From the NCBI RefSeq assembly GCF_004785955.1, contig NZ_SJER01000004.1, forward strand, positions 248,001 to 312,000: DNA of 64,000 nucleotides, written 5' to 3'. Numbering within the stretch: position 1 is the stretch's first letter; every line of letters begins with the position of its first letter. Made by a program: the position numbers and the translations under genes. The notes under the pieces are model-generated. The model was not told the origin of the DNA. It searched no databases and saw only the letters and a list, made by a program, of their open reading frames with translations. Source of the stretch: Halostella litorea (GTDB lineage: Archaea > Halobacteriota > Halobacteria > Halobacteriales > Natronoarchaeaceae). Below, one piece after another: positions 51,777 to 61,570 of this stretch.

Positions 51777-52925
51777 CTACTTCGCGAGGGGTTCGACGCC
51801 CGACCGGGCGAAGTCCACCGTGCGGTTCTTGACGGCCTCGCCGGTCTCACGGTCGAAGAGGTGGATCGCCTCCTCGGGGAAGCCGACGGTGACGCGGTCC
51901 CCGCGGGCGACGTTCGGGTCGCCTTCCGTCGTGGCGACGAACTCCGCCGACGTCTCCGGGTTCTCGAACCGGAGGTGGATGATGTTCTCGTTGCCCATCG
52001 GCTCGACGACGGACACCTCCGCCTCGAACTGCTGTCCGCCCTTCTCGGGTTCCGCAACGTGGATGTCCTCCGGCCGGATCCCGAACGCGATGCCGGTCAC
52101 GCCGTCGATGTCGGCGGCCAGTTCCTCCGACAGCGGGTACTCGAACGCGTCGGTCATCACGCGGCCGGCCTCGTGTTCCCCGTCGAAGAAGTTCATCGAC
52201 GGCTCGCCGAGGAACCCAGCGACAAACCGGTTTGCCGGCTCGTGGTAGCATTCGAGGGGCGTGCCGACCTGCTGGAGTTCGCCGCGGTCGAGGATGGCGA
52301 TCCGGTCGCCCATCGTCATCGCCTCGGTCTGGTCGTGGGTGACGTACACCGTCGTGACGCCCAGTTGCTCCTGGAGGTGCTGGAGCTCCGTACGCATCTC
52401 GGCGCGGAGCTTCGCGTCCAGGTTGCTGAGCGGTTCGTCCATGAGGAACACCTCGGGGTCGCGGACGATTGCGCGGCCCAGCGCGACGCGCTGTTGCTGG
52501 CCGCCCGAGAGCTCGTTGGGCTTGCGGTCCAGCAGGTCCTCGATCCCCATCATCTCGGCCGTCTCCTCGACGATCGAGGCCACCTCGTCGTTCGGCGTGT
52601 CCGTCGACTGTTTGATCCCGAAGGACATGTTCGCCCGGACCGACTTGTGCGGGTAGAGCGCGTACGACTGGAACACCATCGCGATGTCGCGCTCCTGGGC
52701 GGAGACGTCGTTGATGGACTCGCCGTCGAGCCGTACGTGGCCGTCGGTGACGTCCTCGAGGCCGGCGATCATCCGGAGCGTCGTCGACTTCCCGCAGCCC
52801 GACGGACCGACCAGCACGAGGAAGTCGCCGTCGGGCACCTCGATCGAGACGTCGTCGACAGCGACGACGCTCGCGTCCTCGTCCTGGTACACCTTGGTTA
52901 TCTCGTCAAGTTCTAGCTCAACCAT
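51777..52925 (-). CDS. xacK: Pentose ABC transporter ATP-binding protein, XacK/XacJ type
   Basis: A 382-residue CUT1-type ATPase (MalK/UgpC-like): Walker A GPSGCGKSTTLRMIAGLE, signature LSGGQQQRVALGRAI, Walker B VFLMDEPLSNLDAKLRAEMR, H-loop THDQTEAMTMGDRIAIL and a C-terminal TOBE/OB regulatory domain (about residues 240-375). It is paralogous to the ATPase encoded just upstream. Two ATPases in one sugar operon are known in the Haloferax xacGHIJK xylose/arabinose importer. The symbol is by position (last of five). Confidence 0.8.
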   Translation of the reverse strand: MVELELDEITKVYQDEDASVVAVDDVSIEVPDGDFLVLVGPSGCGKSTTLRMIAGLEDVTDGHVRLDGESINDVSAQERDIAMVFQSYALYPHKSVRANMSFGIKQSTDTPNDEVASIVEETAEMMGIEDLLDRKPNELSGGQQQRVALGRAIVRDPEVFLMDEPLSNLDAKLRAEMRTELQHLQEQLGVTTVYVTHDQTEAMTMGDRIAILDRGELQQVGTPLECYHEPANRFVAGFLGEPSMNFFDGEHEAGRVMTDAFEYPLSEELAADIDGVTGIAFGIRPEDIHVAEPEKGGQQFEAEVSVVEPMGNENIIHLRFENPETSAEFVATTEGDPNVARGDRVTVGFPEEAIHLFDRETGEAVKNRTVDFARSGVEPLAK

Positions 52926-52926
52926 G

Positions 52927-54111
52927 TTACACCTGCGTGAGTTCCTGTTTCGAGCCGTCCCGGGGGTTCCGGAGCGCCGCGCCGCTCCCGCCGTCGAAGA
53001 CGTGGATCCGGTCGGGATCGATGCCCACGACGACTTCCTCCCCGGCGTCGAAGACGTTCATCCCGTCGGTCACCGCCCGCAACACGTCGTGTTCGGTCGT
53101 CGTCTCGGAGTGTGCGAGGTGGACCACGTTCCGGTCCCCGTGGGTTTCGTTCACCGTGACGACCATGCGGAACTCGTGGTCGCCCAGGTCAGCGGGGTCC
53201 GTTCCCTCGGCGGGTCGGAGGTCGATCGACTCCGGGCGGACCCCGATCACGACGTCCTCGGTCTCACCGACTGCGTCGGCGATCCGCGGCGGGAACGGGT
53301 ACTCGATGTGCTCGCCGACGAACGTCCCCTCGGACCGACGGCCCGTGAGGAAGTTCATCGAGGGTTCGCCGATGAACCCCGCGACGAACTGGTTCGCGGG
53401 CTCGTGGTACACCTCCAGCGGCTCGCCGACCTGCTGCAGGCGGCCGTCGTTCAGCACCGCGATCCGGTCGCCCATCGTCATCGCCTCGGTCTGGTCGTGG
53501 GTGACGTACACCGTCGTCACGCCGAGGTCGGCCTGGAGGCTCTGGAGCTCCGTGCGCATCTCCGCGCGGAGCTTCGCGTCGAGATTCGCCAGCGGCTCGT
53601 CCATGAGGAACACCTCGGGGTCGCGCACGATGGCGCGGCCGAGCGCAACGCGCTGTTGCTGGCCGCCCGAGAGCTCGTCGGGCTTGCGGTCCAGCAGTTC
53701 CGCGATGTCGAGGTCCGCGGCGGTGTCCTCGACCTGCTGGTCCATCCTGGCGGCGGCGGAGTAGCCGGCCTGCTCCTCTCCGTCCTCCGGCTCGTCTACC
53801 TCCTCTTCCTCGAGCCCGAACCGGATGTTCTCCCGGACCGTCATGTGCGGGTAGAGCGCGTAGTCCTGGAACACCATCGCGATGTTCCGGTTCTGGGGCA
53901 CGCGGTAGTTCATGTGCTCGCCGTCGATGTAGAGGTTCCCCGACGTGGGTGATTCGAGGCCGGCGATCATCCGGAGCGTGGTCGACTTCCCACAGCCCGA
54001 CGGGCCGACGAGCACGAGGAACTCCCCGTCCTCGACGTCTATCGTTACGTCTTCGACGGCGACTTCGCTCCCGTAGCGCTTCGTCAGGCGGTCGAGTTGA
54101 ATGCGTCCCAT
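52927..54111 (-). CDS. xacJ: Pentose ABC transporter ATP-binding protein, XacJ/XacK type
   Basis: A 394-residue CUT1-type ATPase with the same motifs (GPSGCGKSTTLRMIAGLE, LSGGQQQRVALGRAI, VFLMDEPLANLDAKLRAEMR, THDQTEAMTMGDRIAVL) and a C-terminal TOBE domain. It carries an extra Glu-rich insert of about 20 residues (EEEEVDEPEDGEEQAGY) in the helical domain that its neighbour lacks. It ends 1 bp before the second ATPase gene and starts 3 bp after the permease gene. Confidence 0.8.
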   Translation of the reverse strand: MGRIQLDRLTKRYGSEVAVEDVTIDVEDGEFLVLVGPSGCGKSTTLRMIAGLESPTSGNLYIDGEHMNYRVPQNRNIAMVFQDYALYPHMTVRENIRFGLEEEEVDEPEDGEEQAGYSAAARMDQQVEDTAADLDIAELLDRKPDELSGGQQQRVALGRAIVRDPEVFLMDEPLANLDAKLRAEMRTELQSLQADLGVTTVYVTHDQTEAMTMGDRIAVLNDGRLQQVGEPLEVYHEPANQFVAGFIGEPSMNFLTGRRSEGTFVGEHIEYPFPPRIADAVGETEDVVIGVRPESIDLRPAEGTDPADLGDHEFRMVVTVNETHGDRNVVHLAHSETTTEHDVLRAVTDGMNVFDAGEEVVVGIDPDRIHVFDGGSGAALRNPRDGSKQELTQV

Positions 54112-54114
54112 GGG

Positions 54115-55047
54115 TTACCCACTCTCCGTGCGCAGCCCTTTCGCGAACTGTTCGGCGAACGCCACGTACAGGATGATCGTCGGCAGCGCGGCGAGGAACG
54201 CCGCGGACATCCGGATCCCGAAGTCGATCCCGGACGTCGACGTCCCGATCGCCGGCAGGATCAGCGTCACCGGCGCGGCGGGGTTGTTCGCGCTCGTGAT
54301 GAGCGTAAACGAGAACAGGAACTCGTTGTATATCTGCGTGAACTGGTAGATGAACACGACGCCGAACATCGGCTTCGAGATGGGCAACACGATGCGGCGG
54401 TAGATCTTCGTGATGCTCGCCCCGTCTATCTTCGCCGCCTCCACCAGCGAGTTCGGGAGCCCCTTGTAGTACGACCGGAACAGGATCGTACAGATGGGGA
54501 TGCCGTACGCGACGTGCGTGATGACCAGCGGCACGAGCTGGGAGTGGTGGCCCTGCAGCAGCGGCACGGCCGCGAACGTCGGTTCGAGCATCCGCCCCAG
54601 CGGGAAGATGTTGTTCCAGAAGCGCGCGAGCGGCACGAGGACGGCCTGGTACGGCACGAACACGCCGACCAGGAACAGCGACAGCAGCGCCAGCTGGCCG
54701 CGCCAGCGCACCATCGTGAGGCCGAACGCCGCCATGCTCGCCAGCAACACGTTGATGATGGTCGCCGGGATGGCCATGAGCAGCGAGTTGATGAACGCGG
54801 TCGACAGCCGGTCGAATGCGAACTCGAGGTTCGAGAGCGTGAACCCCTGTCCTGCCGGCGGCGCGAACGGCAGCGACCGCGCGACCGCCTCGTTCGTCTT
54901 CAGCGCCGTCATGATGCCGGTCTGAAGGGGGACGAGGAAGAAGCCGAGGAAGAGCACGACCAGCGTGTACTGGCCGACCCGCCTGAGGCTGACGTCCTCG
55001 ACGAGCGATACGACGTCGATGTTCGGTCGGGATGTGGACTGAGACAT
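54115..55047 (-). CDS. xacI: Pentose ABC transporter permease, XacI (MalG-like)
   Basis: A 310-residue CUT1 permease with six predicted helices and the EAA loop (LVEAAKIDGASITKIYRRIVLPISKP), the site that docks the ATPases. It lies 1 bp after the MalF-like permease gene. The symbol follows the gene order of the Haloferax xac operon. Confidence 0.82.
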   Translation of the reverse strand: MSQSTSRPNIDVVSLVEDVSLRRVGQYTLVVLFLGFFLVPLQTGIMTALKTNEAVARSLPFAPPAGQGFTLSNLEFAFDRLSTAFINSLLMAIPATIINVLLASMAAFGLTMVRWRGQLALLSLFLVGVFVPYQAVLVPLARFWNNIFPLGRMLEPTFAAVPLLQGHHSQLVPLVITHVAYGIPICTILFRSYYKGLPNSLVEAAKIDGASITKIYRRIVLPISKPMFGVVFIYQFTQIYNEFLFSFTLITSANNPAAPVTLILPAIGTSTSGIDFGIRMSAAFLAALPTIILYVAFAEQFAKGLRTESG

Positions 55048-55048
55048 G

Positions 55049-56011
55049 TTAGAGGCTCCCCTGTCGGTACTGGTAGTAGAGGTACGGTGCGATCACGCCG
55101 AGCGCGAGCAGCAACAGCATGGTGGCGATGGCCGCGCCGTACGCCCACTTCCCGAACTTGAACGCCTGCCGGACCATCAGCGTGGCGAGGATGTCCGTGC
55201 CGTTCGGCGGCCGGTACTGCCCGACCAGCGCGTAGAGGAAGGTAAACGCCTTGAGCGCGAACACCATCAGCACGACGGCGGCGCTCACCGACGACTCCTT
55301 CAGCTGGGGGATGATGATGCTGACGTACGTGCGGAACGTGCTCGCGCCGTCGACCCTCGCGGCCTCGAACTGGTCCGACGGGATCGACTGCAGCCCCGCC
55401 AGATACACCACCATCGCGTAGCCGCTGAACTGCCACACCAGCGCGAAGATGACCGCCGCGAGCGCGAAGTCGGGGTTGCCGAGCCAGTTGATCGACTCGA
55501 AGCCAAGTCCCTCGATTATCACGGTGAGCACGCCGTTTTCCTGGTTGTACATCCACAGCCAGAGCTGTGCGGTGACGACGAACGACAGCGCCATCGGCAG
55601 CAGGTAGGCCGTCTGTATCTTCTCCTTGAACCTGATGCCGTGGTCGAGCAGCACCGCGAGGAACAGCCCCAGTCCGAGCGAGACGCTGGTGAACGCGACC
55701 AGCAACACGAAGTTGTTGAACGCGGCCCGGCGGAACGCCTCGTTGCCGACCGCCGTCCGGTACATCTCGAGGTCGAAGCTCTCGAACGTGGGCTGGCTGA
55801 GCCCGGCGTAGTCGGTGAACGATATCGCGAGGTTGTAGCCGATCCCGCCGTAGACGGCGACGGCCATGAGGAGAAACGGGATGCCCCAGTACGGCGACGA
55901 CCTGACGAAGTCGCTGTTCAGGAAGTACCTGAGCTTCGTCCGCCAGCCGACCGGCTCCTCGTCCGGCATCTCGGGGTCGTTGGTGGGTTGTGTTGCCATC
56001 GAGCTAGTCAT
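55049..56011 (-). CDS. xacH: Pentose ABC transporter permease, XacH (MalF-like)
   Basis: A 320-residue CUT1 permease: an N-terminal cytoplasmic stretch, six predicted helices starting at YWGIPFLLMAVAVYGGIGY, and the EAA loop FEAARVDGASTFRTYVSIIIPQL. It follows the binding-protein gene by 7 bp, with an ATG at 56011 (a second ATG four codons later is possible). Confidence 0.82.
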   Translation of the reverse strand: MTSSMATQPTNDPEMPDEEPVGWRTKLRYFLNSDFVRSSPYWGIPFLLMAVAVYGGIGYNLAISFTDYAGLSQPTFESFDLEMYRTAVGNEAFRRAAFNNFVLLVAFTSVSLGLGLFLAVLLDHGIRFKEKIQTAYLLPMALSFVVTAQLWLWMYNQENGVLTVIIEGLGFESINWLGNPDFALAAVIFALVWQFSGYAMVVYLAGLQSIPSDQFEAARVDGASTFRTYVSIIIPQLKESSVSAAVVLMVFALKAFTFLYALVGQYRPPNGTDILATLMVRQAFKFGKWAYGAAIATMLLLLALGVIAPYLYYQYRQGSL

Positions 56012-56018
56012 CTATGCG

Positions 56019-57308
56019 CTACTGGGAGACGGCTTCGAGCAGCCCGTCGGCGGCGGCCTCCGCGTCGTAGGGGCCCATGAAGTTGTTCCCGATAGCGCTC
56101 TTGCAGTCGTTCATGGCTTCGGGTTCCACGGCGAGGCCGTGGGCTATCGTCGGCGGGTAGGCGTCCGAACTCGTGAGGTCCTCGTAGGTCATCGCGAGGA
56201 AGTCGGTCAGTTCGCTCGAATCGATGTCGGTCCGGAGCGGCACGGAGCCCTTGAGGTTGTTGAACGCGACCTGGGCCTCCTTCGTGCCGATGAACTTCTG
56301 CCACGACACCGTCTTCTCCCGCGTCGGGTTGCTCCCCGGCGTGACGAAGGCGTCGACGTGGTAGAAGTACAGCCCCTCGGTCCCCGGGAACGGGATCCAG
56401 TCCCACTGCTCGCCGTAGTTGAACTCGTCGTCGGCGCGGAACATCCCGTACAGCCAGTTCCCGCCGTGGATGCACGCCGCCTCGTCGGCGATGAGCTTCT
56501 GGGCGGCCTGCGTGTACCCGATGGACGACGCGTCCTCGGTGATGTAGTTCTCCTGGATCTCCTGCAGCGTTTCGAGGGCGTCGATGACGGCGCCCCTGTC
56601 ACCGTCGCCCGCGATGAAGTCCTCGTACGCCTCGACCCCGCTCTGGCTCGTGAGGATCTGCGCCCACGTCTGGAGCCCGAGGAACGGGGCCTGCATCCCG
56701 TGGGCGAACGCCGTGTAGTCCGTCTCCGAGTCGATGGTTTCGAGCGCGTCGACGAAGTCCGGCACGCTCCCCAGGCTCGACGGGTCGATGCCGGCCTCCT
56801 CGAACGCCGCCGTGTTGTAGAACAGGTTGTTCAGTCGGTGTGACCCGATCGGGACGGCGGGCATCTTGTCGTTGAACGTACAGAGGTCGACGACCCGGTC
56901 CTGCATGCTGTCCTTGTAACCCTCCGCTTCCCAGACGTCCTCCTCGAGGTCCATGAGGCTCCCGCGGTAGCGTTCGAGGTTCTTGCCCGGCCAGTTGGCG
57001 AACGCGCCCATCGGGTTCGAGTTCGTCAGCCGGCGGAGCACCGTCGTGTTCAGCTCGACGTTCCCCTGCCCGCCGACCGCCTTGATGTTCGAGTCGAGGT
57101 CGGGGTACTCGTCGTTGAACAGTTCGGTGAGCTCGTTGATCGCGTCCGAGCCGTCGCCGCCCGTCCATCCGTGGAGCACCTCCAGCGTCTCGTCGCTGCT
57201 CTCGTCGCCGCCGAGACAGCCGGCCGCGCCGGCCGCGACCGCTCCCGCGATACCACCGAGATACGCACGTCTGTCGATACCGGCCACCTGATCGTTACTA
57301 TCGACCAT
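56019..57308 (-). CDS. xacG: Pentose ABC transporter binding lipoprotein, XacG type
   Basis: A 429-residue family 1 (CUT1) binding protein with a TAT-type signal (GIDRRAYLGGIAGAVAAGAAGC) and lipobox Cys, then EVLHGWTGGDGSDAINELTELF. It leads the five-gene operon binding protein - permease - permease - ATPase - ATPase, the order of Haloferax xacGHIJK, which imports xylose and arabinose. Neighbouring Gfo6-, FAH- and semialdehyde-dehydrogenase-type genes support pentose. The ATG at 57308 follows a TATA box at leaderless distance; an ATG two codons upstream is possible. Confidence 0.82.
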   Translation of the reverse strand: MVDSNDQVAGIDRRAYLGGIAGAVAAGAAGCLGGDESSDETLEVLHGWTGGDGSDAINELTELFNDEYPDLDSNIKAVGGQGNVELNTTVLRRLTNSNPMGAFANWPGKNLERYRGSLMDLEEDVWEAEGYKDSMQDRVVDLCTFNDKMPAVPIGSHRLNNLFYNTAAFEEAGIDPSSLGSVPDFVDALETIDSETDYTAFAHGMQAPFLGLQTWAQILTSQSGVEAYEDFIAGDGDRGAVIDALETLQEIQENYITEDASSIGYTQAAQKLIADEAACIHGGNWLYGMFRADDEFNYGEQWDWIPFPGTEGLYFYHVDAFVTPGSNPTREKTVSWQKFIGTKEAQVAFNNLKGSVPLRTDIDSSELTDFLAMTYEDLTSSDAYPPTIAHGLAVEPEAMNDCKSAIGNNFMGPYDAEAAADGLLEAVSQ

Positions 57309-57333
57309 GTACATTACCACACATGCATAACAG

Positions 57334-57342
57334 TATATAAAT
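57334..57342 (-). promoter_or_regulatory. xacG TATA box
   Basis: ATTTATATA on the minus strand lies 26-34 nt before the xacG ATG, giving a leaderless or nearly leaderless operon transcript. Confidence 0.65.
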
Positions 57343-57935
57343 CTACTGGAGAGGGTGAAAACCGACCCCACGCATTGGGATACCACGCCCGCCAGTTCAC
57401 CGCGTAACCGCGGTGAGAGACGCTGTCGGTGGCGATTTTCCTATTGGCTGTGCTAGCCTGCTGTCGGCAGTACACCTCGGTCTCTCCGGTCTTGGCCGCG
57501 TGGGTGGTGTGGTTCCGGTATCAGCGGATAACAGCCCGCGTTGCCGACGCGGCCCCCGGGCATCGACTGACGGTCGAGGTACCGGCCGTCGGCGCACGTC
57601 TCCCGCTGGCCCCGACCAGTACGGCGATTCGATCACGATCGACCGTGTCGATATGGTTCCGGCCACAGCGGAACGGCGGCGTGGCTATCCGCGGGAGCGG
57701 CGGGGAATAGCGGACTGATTACGAACATAGATATGTAAAGAAACGAGCGATTGATTTCCGGTGTCAGCGGAAAACCGCGGGAAACGCAGGGGCGACGGAG
57801 CGGGGGGCTACCTGACCTCGTCGGCAATGCCCAGCGTGCCGAGGCGCGATGGCGGGACGTGTTCGGGTCCTCCGGATCGTAATATCTGCCGCTACCCAAA
57901 TCGACCTGCGTGTGAAAGCTGAACCGAGCGGTTGC
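57343..57935. other. Divergent intergenic region between xacG and xacF
   Basis: About 600 bp without a supported gene. It holds the ACGAACATA-N4-TGTAAA motif at 57721-57739 and an AT-rich GTAATATC at 57879-57886 near xacF. A 93-codon plus-strand frame (57429-57710) with a hydrophobic start has no clear start signal or family. Confidence 0.5.
57721..57739 (+). promoter_or_regulatory. ACGAACATA-N4-TGTAAA motif, copy 1
   Basis: Sequence ACGAACATA GATA TGTAAA. The same 15 defined bases with the same spacing occur at 63920-63938 beside the FAH-type dehydratase gene. Confidence 0.55.
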
Positions 57936-59378
57936 ATGACGGATACGAACGAGAACTACGTTAACGGAGAGTGGGTTCCGGCGGCGACCGGCGAGACAGT
58001 CGACGTCGTGAACCCCGCGAACCCCGACGAGGTCGTCGCACGCTACCAGCAGTCCGGCACCGAGGCCGCGACCGACGCGGTCGAGGCCGCGGCCGACGCC
58101 GCCTCGGACTGGGCCGACACGCCCGGGCCGGACCGCGGCGCGGTCCTCCGCGATGCCGGCGCGATCCTGGACGACAGGAAGGACGAACTGACCGATCAAC
58201 TCGTCGCCGAGGAGGGCAAGGCCCGCCCCGAGGCGGCGGGCGAGGTACAGCGGGCCATCGATATCTTCTACTACTTCGCGGAGAAGGCCCGCGACCTCGG
58301 CGGGAGCCTGAAGTCGGCGAGCGGTCGCGACACCTCCCTCTACACGGTCGAGGAGCCGGTCGGCGTCGCGGCGCTCATCACGCCGTGGAACTACCCCATC
58401 GCGATCCCGGCCTGGAAGCTCGCGCCGGCGCTGGCCACCGGCAACAGCGTCGTCCTCAAGCCGGCGAGCGCCGCGCCCGGCCCGGCCGTCGCGCTCGCGG
58501 AGGCGCTCGACGAGGCGGGGCTGCCGGACGGCGTCCTCAACCTCGTCACCGGCCCGGGCAGCAGCGTCGGCAGCACGTTCGTCGAACACGACGCCGTCGA
58601 CGCCGTCTCGTTCACCGGCAGCAGCGAGGTCGGCGAGATGGTGTACGACCAGGCGACCGACGCCGGCAAGCGCGCCCAGATGGAGATGGGCGGGAAGAAC
58701 CCGACGGTGGTCGGCGCGTCGGCCGACCCTGCGGAGGCCGCGGAGATAGTCGCGAACGGCGGGTTCGGGACGACCGGCCAGTCTTGTACCGCGTGTTCCC
58801 GCGCCGTCGTCCACGAGGACGTGTACGACGAGTTCGTCGACGAACTGGTTGCGCGGGCGGAGGCGATCGACATCGGCCCCGGCAGCGACGCCGAGATGGG
58901 CCCGCAGGTCAGCGAGAGCGAGCGCGACGGCACCCTTGAGTACATCGGGATCGCCGAGGACGAGGGGGCGACCCTCGCCGCCGGCGGCGGCGTCCCCGCG
59001 GAGTACGACGAGGGCTACTTCGTGGAGCCGACGGTGTTCACCGACGTCGAGCCGGACTACCGGATCGCCCAGGAGGAGGTGTTCGGGCCGGTCGTCGCGG
59101 TCATCGAAGTCGAGGACTTCGACGAGGGCCTCGCCGTTGCCAACGACGTCGAGTACGGCCTCTCCGCCAGCGTCGTCACCGACGACCACACGGAAGCAAA
59201 GCGGTTCCTCTCGGAGGCCGAGGCCGGCGTGGTGAAGGTCAACGAGAAGACGACCGGGCTGGAACTGCACGTCCCCTTCGGCGGGTTCAAGCGCTCGTCC
59301 TCGGAGACGTGGCGCGAGCAGGGCGACGCCGGCATCGACTTCTACACCATCAGCAAGACGGTGTACGACAACTACTGA
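57936..59378 (+). CDS. xacF: Aldehyde dehydrogenase, 2-oxoglutarate semialdehyde type
   Basis: A 480-residue NAD(P)-dependent aldehyde dehydrogenase: TPWNYPIAIPAWKLAPAL, Asn/cofactor motif FTGSSEVGEMVY, catalytic Glu in MEMGGKNPTVV, nucleophile Cys in GQSCTACSRAVV and EEVFGPVVAVIE. In the oxidative pentose pathway XacF turns 2-oxoglutarate semialdehyde into 2-oxoglutarate; the adjoining transporter, Xdh and FAH-type genes point to this. It might also oxidise aspartate semialdehyde from ectoine breakdown. The ATG at 57936 (MTDTNENYVNGEWV) is chosen. Confidence 0.82.
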   Translation: MTDTNENYVNGEWVPAATGETVDVVNPANPDEVVARYQQSGTEAATDAVEAAADAASDWADTPGPDRGAVLRDAGAILDDRKDELTDQLVAEEGKARPEAAGEVQRAIDIFYYFAEKARDLGGSLKSASGRDTSLYTVEEPVGVAALITPWNYPIAIPAWKLAPALATGNSVVLKPASAAPGPAVALAEALDEAGLPDGVLNLVTGPGSSVGSTFVEHDAVDAVSFTGSSEVGEMVYDQATDAGKRAQMEMGGKNPTVVGASADPAEAAEIVANGGFGTTGQSCTACSRAVVHEDVYDEFVDELVARAEAIDIGPGSDAEMGPQVSESERDGTLEYIGIAEDEGATLAAGGGVPAEYDEGYFVEPTVFTDVEPDYRIAQEEVFGPVVAVIEVEDFDEGLAVANDVEYGLSASVVTDDHTEAKRFLSEAEAGVVKVNEKTTGLELHVPFGGFKRSSSETWREQGDAGIDFYTISKTVYDNY

Positions 59379-59449
59379 ACCGGCCGCAGCCGGGGGACGG
59401 GACGGCTGCGCGTCTGTGACGTCGCACGGACGCGCGGCCGGACGGGGCT

Positions 59450-59914
59450 TCAGTCCGATCCGGTGTGGATCGTGACGAAGCCGTCGAAGTTGAGGATGAC
59501 GCGCTGGGCGAAGTCGCCGAAGATGGCCTTGCCGGCCGGCGAACGGCGCTCGCTGGTGATGAAGACGTGGTCGCAGCCGAAGTCCTCGGAGGCGTCGAGC
59601 GTCGCCGTCCCGTAGCCGCCGTCGATGACGCGGACGACGGCCTCGTACTCGACGTCGGCCCCGTCGAGCGTCTCCTCGACGTACGCTTCGAGCGCATCCT
59701 CGGCCGCGTCGACGAACTCGGCCTGGTTGTCGTAGGTGACGCCCTCGACGCCGCCCAGCGCCTCGAACTTCTCGACGCCGGACCCGAGCTGGCGCTCGGT
59801 GGCGAACGTCAACACGACGAGCGGGGCGTCGGCCCCGCGCGCTTGCTGTGCGGCTTCCCGGAGGAGCCCCTCGTGTGGCTCCGCGTCCTTGATGACGACT
59901 AACCCTCGGTCCAT
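59450..59914 (-). CDS. UspA-family (universal stress) protein
   Basis: A 154-residue UspA-like protein (GLVVIKDAEPHEGLLREAAQQARG; DHVFITSERRSPAGKAIFGDFAQRVILNFDGFVTI). The final ATP-binding glycine motif GxxGS is weakly kept (SPAGKAIFGDF). It lies between the aldehyde dehydrogenase and the GntP permease genes, on the opposite strand to both. Its ligand is unknown; single-domain Usp proteins are often linked to membrane transporters in haloarchaea. Confidence 0.75.
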   Translation of the reverse strand: MDRGLVVIKDAEPHEGLLREAAQQARGADAPLVVLTFATERQLGSGVEKFEALGGVEGVTYDNQAEFVDAAEDALEAYVEETLDGADVEYEAVVRVIDGGYGTATLDASEDFGCDHVFITSERRSPAGKAIFGDFAQRVILNFDGFVTIHTGSD

Positions 59915-60006
59915 AGTCGACGCGAGGAACCGCTGTGCGTTAAAAGTACCGACGGCGCGCCGGCGCGCCCGGCAAAAATCCATCATTCGTGTAACCGTTC
60001 CACAAA

Positions 60007-60015
60007 TATTTATAA
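60007..60015 (+). promoter_or_regulatory. gntP TATA box
   Basis: TATTTATAA lies 30-38 nt before the ATG at 60045, the only AT-rich element in the gap. Confidence 0.55.
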
Positions 60016-60044
60016 CCGTGCAGTGAGGTGTTCCCATCCGGAGA

Positions 60045-61442
60045 ATGTCAGCAACGTTTCCAGCGTTAGCAGCGTTACTCATCGGTGTGGCAGTCGTCGT
60101 ACTGTTCCTCGTCGTGTGGGACCTCCCCGCGTTCGTTGGGCTGGTGCTCTCGGCGTTCATCGTCGGCACCGTGAACGCCTACTTCCTCCCGGAGGTCGCG
60201 TTCGGGAGCATCCCGAGCCAGGTCGCCGCCGCGTTCGGGGAGAACATGGCCGGGATCGGTATCCCGATCCTGATGGCCGCCATCATCGGAAAGTCGATGA
60301 CCGAGTCGGGGGCGGCAAACCGCATCGTCCGGTCGTTCCAGGCGGTCCTCTCCGACGAGAACGCCGACTTCGCCCTTTGGGGGAGCAGCACGATCCTCTC
60401 CATCCCGGTGTTCTTCGACAACGTGTTCTACCTGATGGCCCCGCTCGCCCGCTCGATGCGCGCACGAATCGGGGGCAACTACGCCCTCTACATCGCCGTC
60501 GTCGGCGGCGGCGGGACCGCCGCACACGCGTTCGTGCCGCCGACGCCCGGTCCCCTTGCCGTCGCACAGGAGTTGGGTGCCGGCGAGTCCATCCTCGGGA
60601 TGACGATCGTCGTCGGCCTCGCGGTCGCGATCCCGTCCGCGCTCGTCGCCGGCGTCGGCTACGGCCGGTTCATCAACAAGCGCATGGAGATCCCGCTCCG
60701 GGACTCGATGGGGACGACCGCCGAGGACTTGGAGCGGCAGGCCCAGAAGTCCGCGGGGAACCTGCCGGGGTTCTTCGAGTCGCTGCTGCCGGTCCTCGTC
60801 GCCGTCCTGTTCATCGCCTCCGGTACGTTCGTGGACACCTTCGAGGGGACGTACCCGACGCTGGAGCGCTTCCAATCGGTCACGAACTTCGTCGGCGACG
60901 CGAACTTCGCGCTGACGATCGCGGCCATGGTCGCCGCGCTGACGTACCTCCGCATGGACGACTTCCCGCGGCAGGTCTGGCAGGACGAACTCACCGAGGC
61001 GCTGCAAAACGGCGGTAACATCGCCGCCATCACGGCCGCCGGCGGCGCGTTCGGCGCGATGCTGGCCGCCTCCAACATCGGCGGCGTCATCGCGGACGCG
61101 CTGAGCGACGTCGGTATCGGGCTGCTCGTCACCGCGTGGCTCATCGCCGCCATCGTCCGCATCGCCCAGGGGTCGGCGACCGTCGCGATGATCACGACCG
61201 GCGGCATCATGGCCCCGCTTGTCCCCGATCTCGCGGTCCACCCGGCCTACCTCGTCGTCGCCATCGGCGCGGGCGGCATCACCACGTCGTGGTACAACGA
61301 CTCCGGCTTCTGGATCGTCAAGGAGATCGGCGGCCTCACGCAGGCCGAGACGTTCAAGGCCTGGACCGCGGTCACGTCGATCCTCTCGGTCGTCGCGCTG
61401 TTTATCATCCTGCTGTACTCGACGCTGTTCCCGCTCGCGTAG
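60045..61442 (+). CDS. GntP-family sugar-acid:H+ symporter
   Basis: A 465-residue permease of the gluconate (GntP) family with about 12 hydrophobic helices. Characteristic segments are GKSMTESGAANRIVRSF, SIPVFFDNVFYLMAPLARSM, HAFVPPTPGPLAVAQEL and QGSATVAMITTGGIMAP. Members take up gluconate, idonate or related aldonates; xylonate or arabinonate would fit the neighbours. An ATG at 60045 follows GGAGA and a TATA box. Confidence 0.88.
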   Translation: MSATFPALAALLIGVAVVVLFLVVWDLPAFVGLVLSAFIVGTVNAYFLPEVAFGSIPSQVAAAFGENMAGIGIPILMAAIIGKSMTESGAANRIVRSFQAVLSDENADFALWGSSTILSIPVFFDNVFYLMAPLARSMRARIGGNYALYIAVVGGGGTAAHAFVPPTPGPLAVAQELGAGESILGMTIVVGLAVAIPSALVAGVGYGRFINKRMEIPLRDSMGTTAEDLERQAQKSAGNLPGFFESLLPVLVAVLFIASGTFVDTFEGTYPTLERFQSVTNFVGDANFALTIAAMVAALTYLRMDDFPRQVWQDELTEALQNGGNIAAITAAGGAFGAMLAASNIGGVIADALSDVGIGLLVTAWLIAAIVRIAQGSATVAMITTGGIMAPLVPDLAVHPAYLVVAIGAGGITTSWYNDSGFWIVKEIGGLTQAETFKAWTAVTSILSVVALFIILLYSTLFPLA

Positions 61443-61570
61443 CGCGAGAGCGGCGTTTCCGTCCGCGGTGTATCGTTTTCCGCACGCCAACGTCCCGAGT
61501 CAGAATCGTCCGGTATGCGTCACTTCTTCCGTCACTCCGTCTCGCTTGAGAAACCTGCGGACGGCCGGCC

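Noticed and set aside
57429-57710. 93-codon frame with hydrophobic N-terminus
   Set aside because: The start is a GTG with no upstream signal, the C-terminal two-thirds is Arg/Ser-rich like a shadow frame, and no family is recognisable. It is mentioned only in the intergenic entry.
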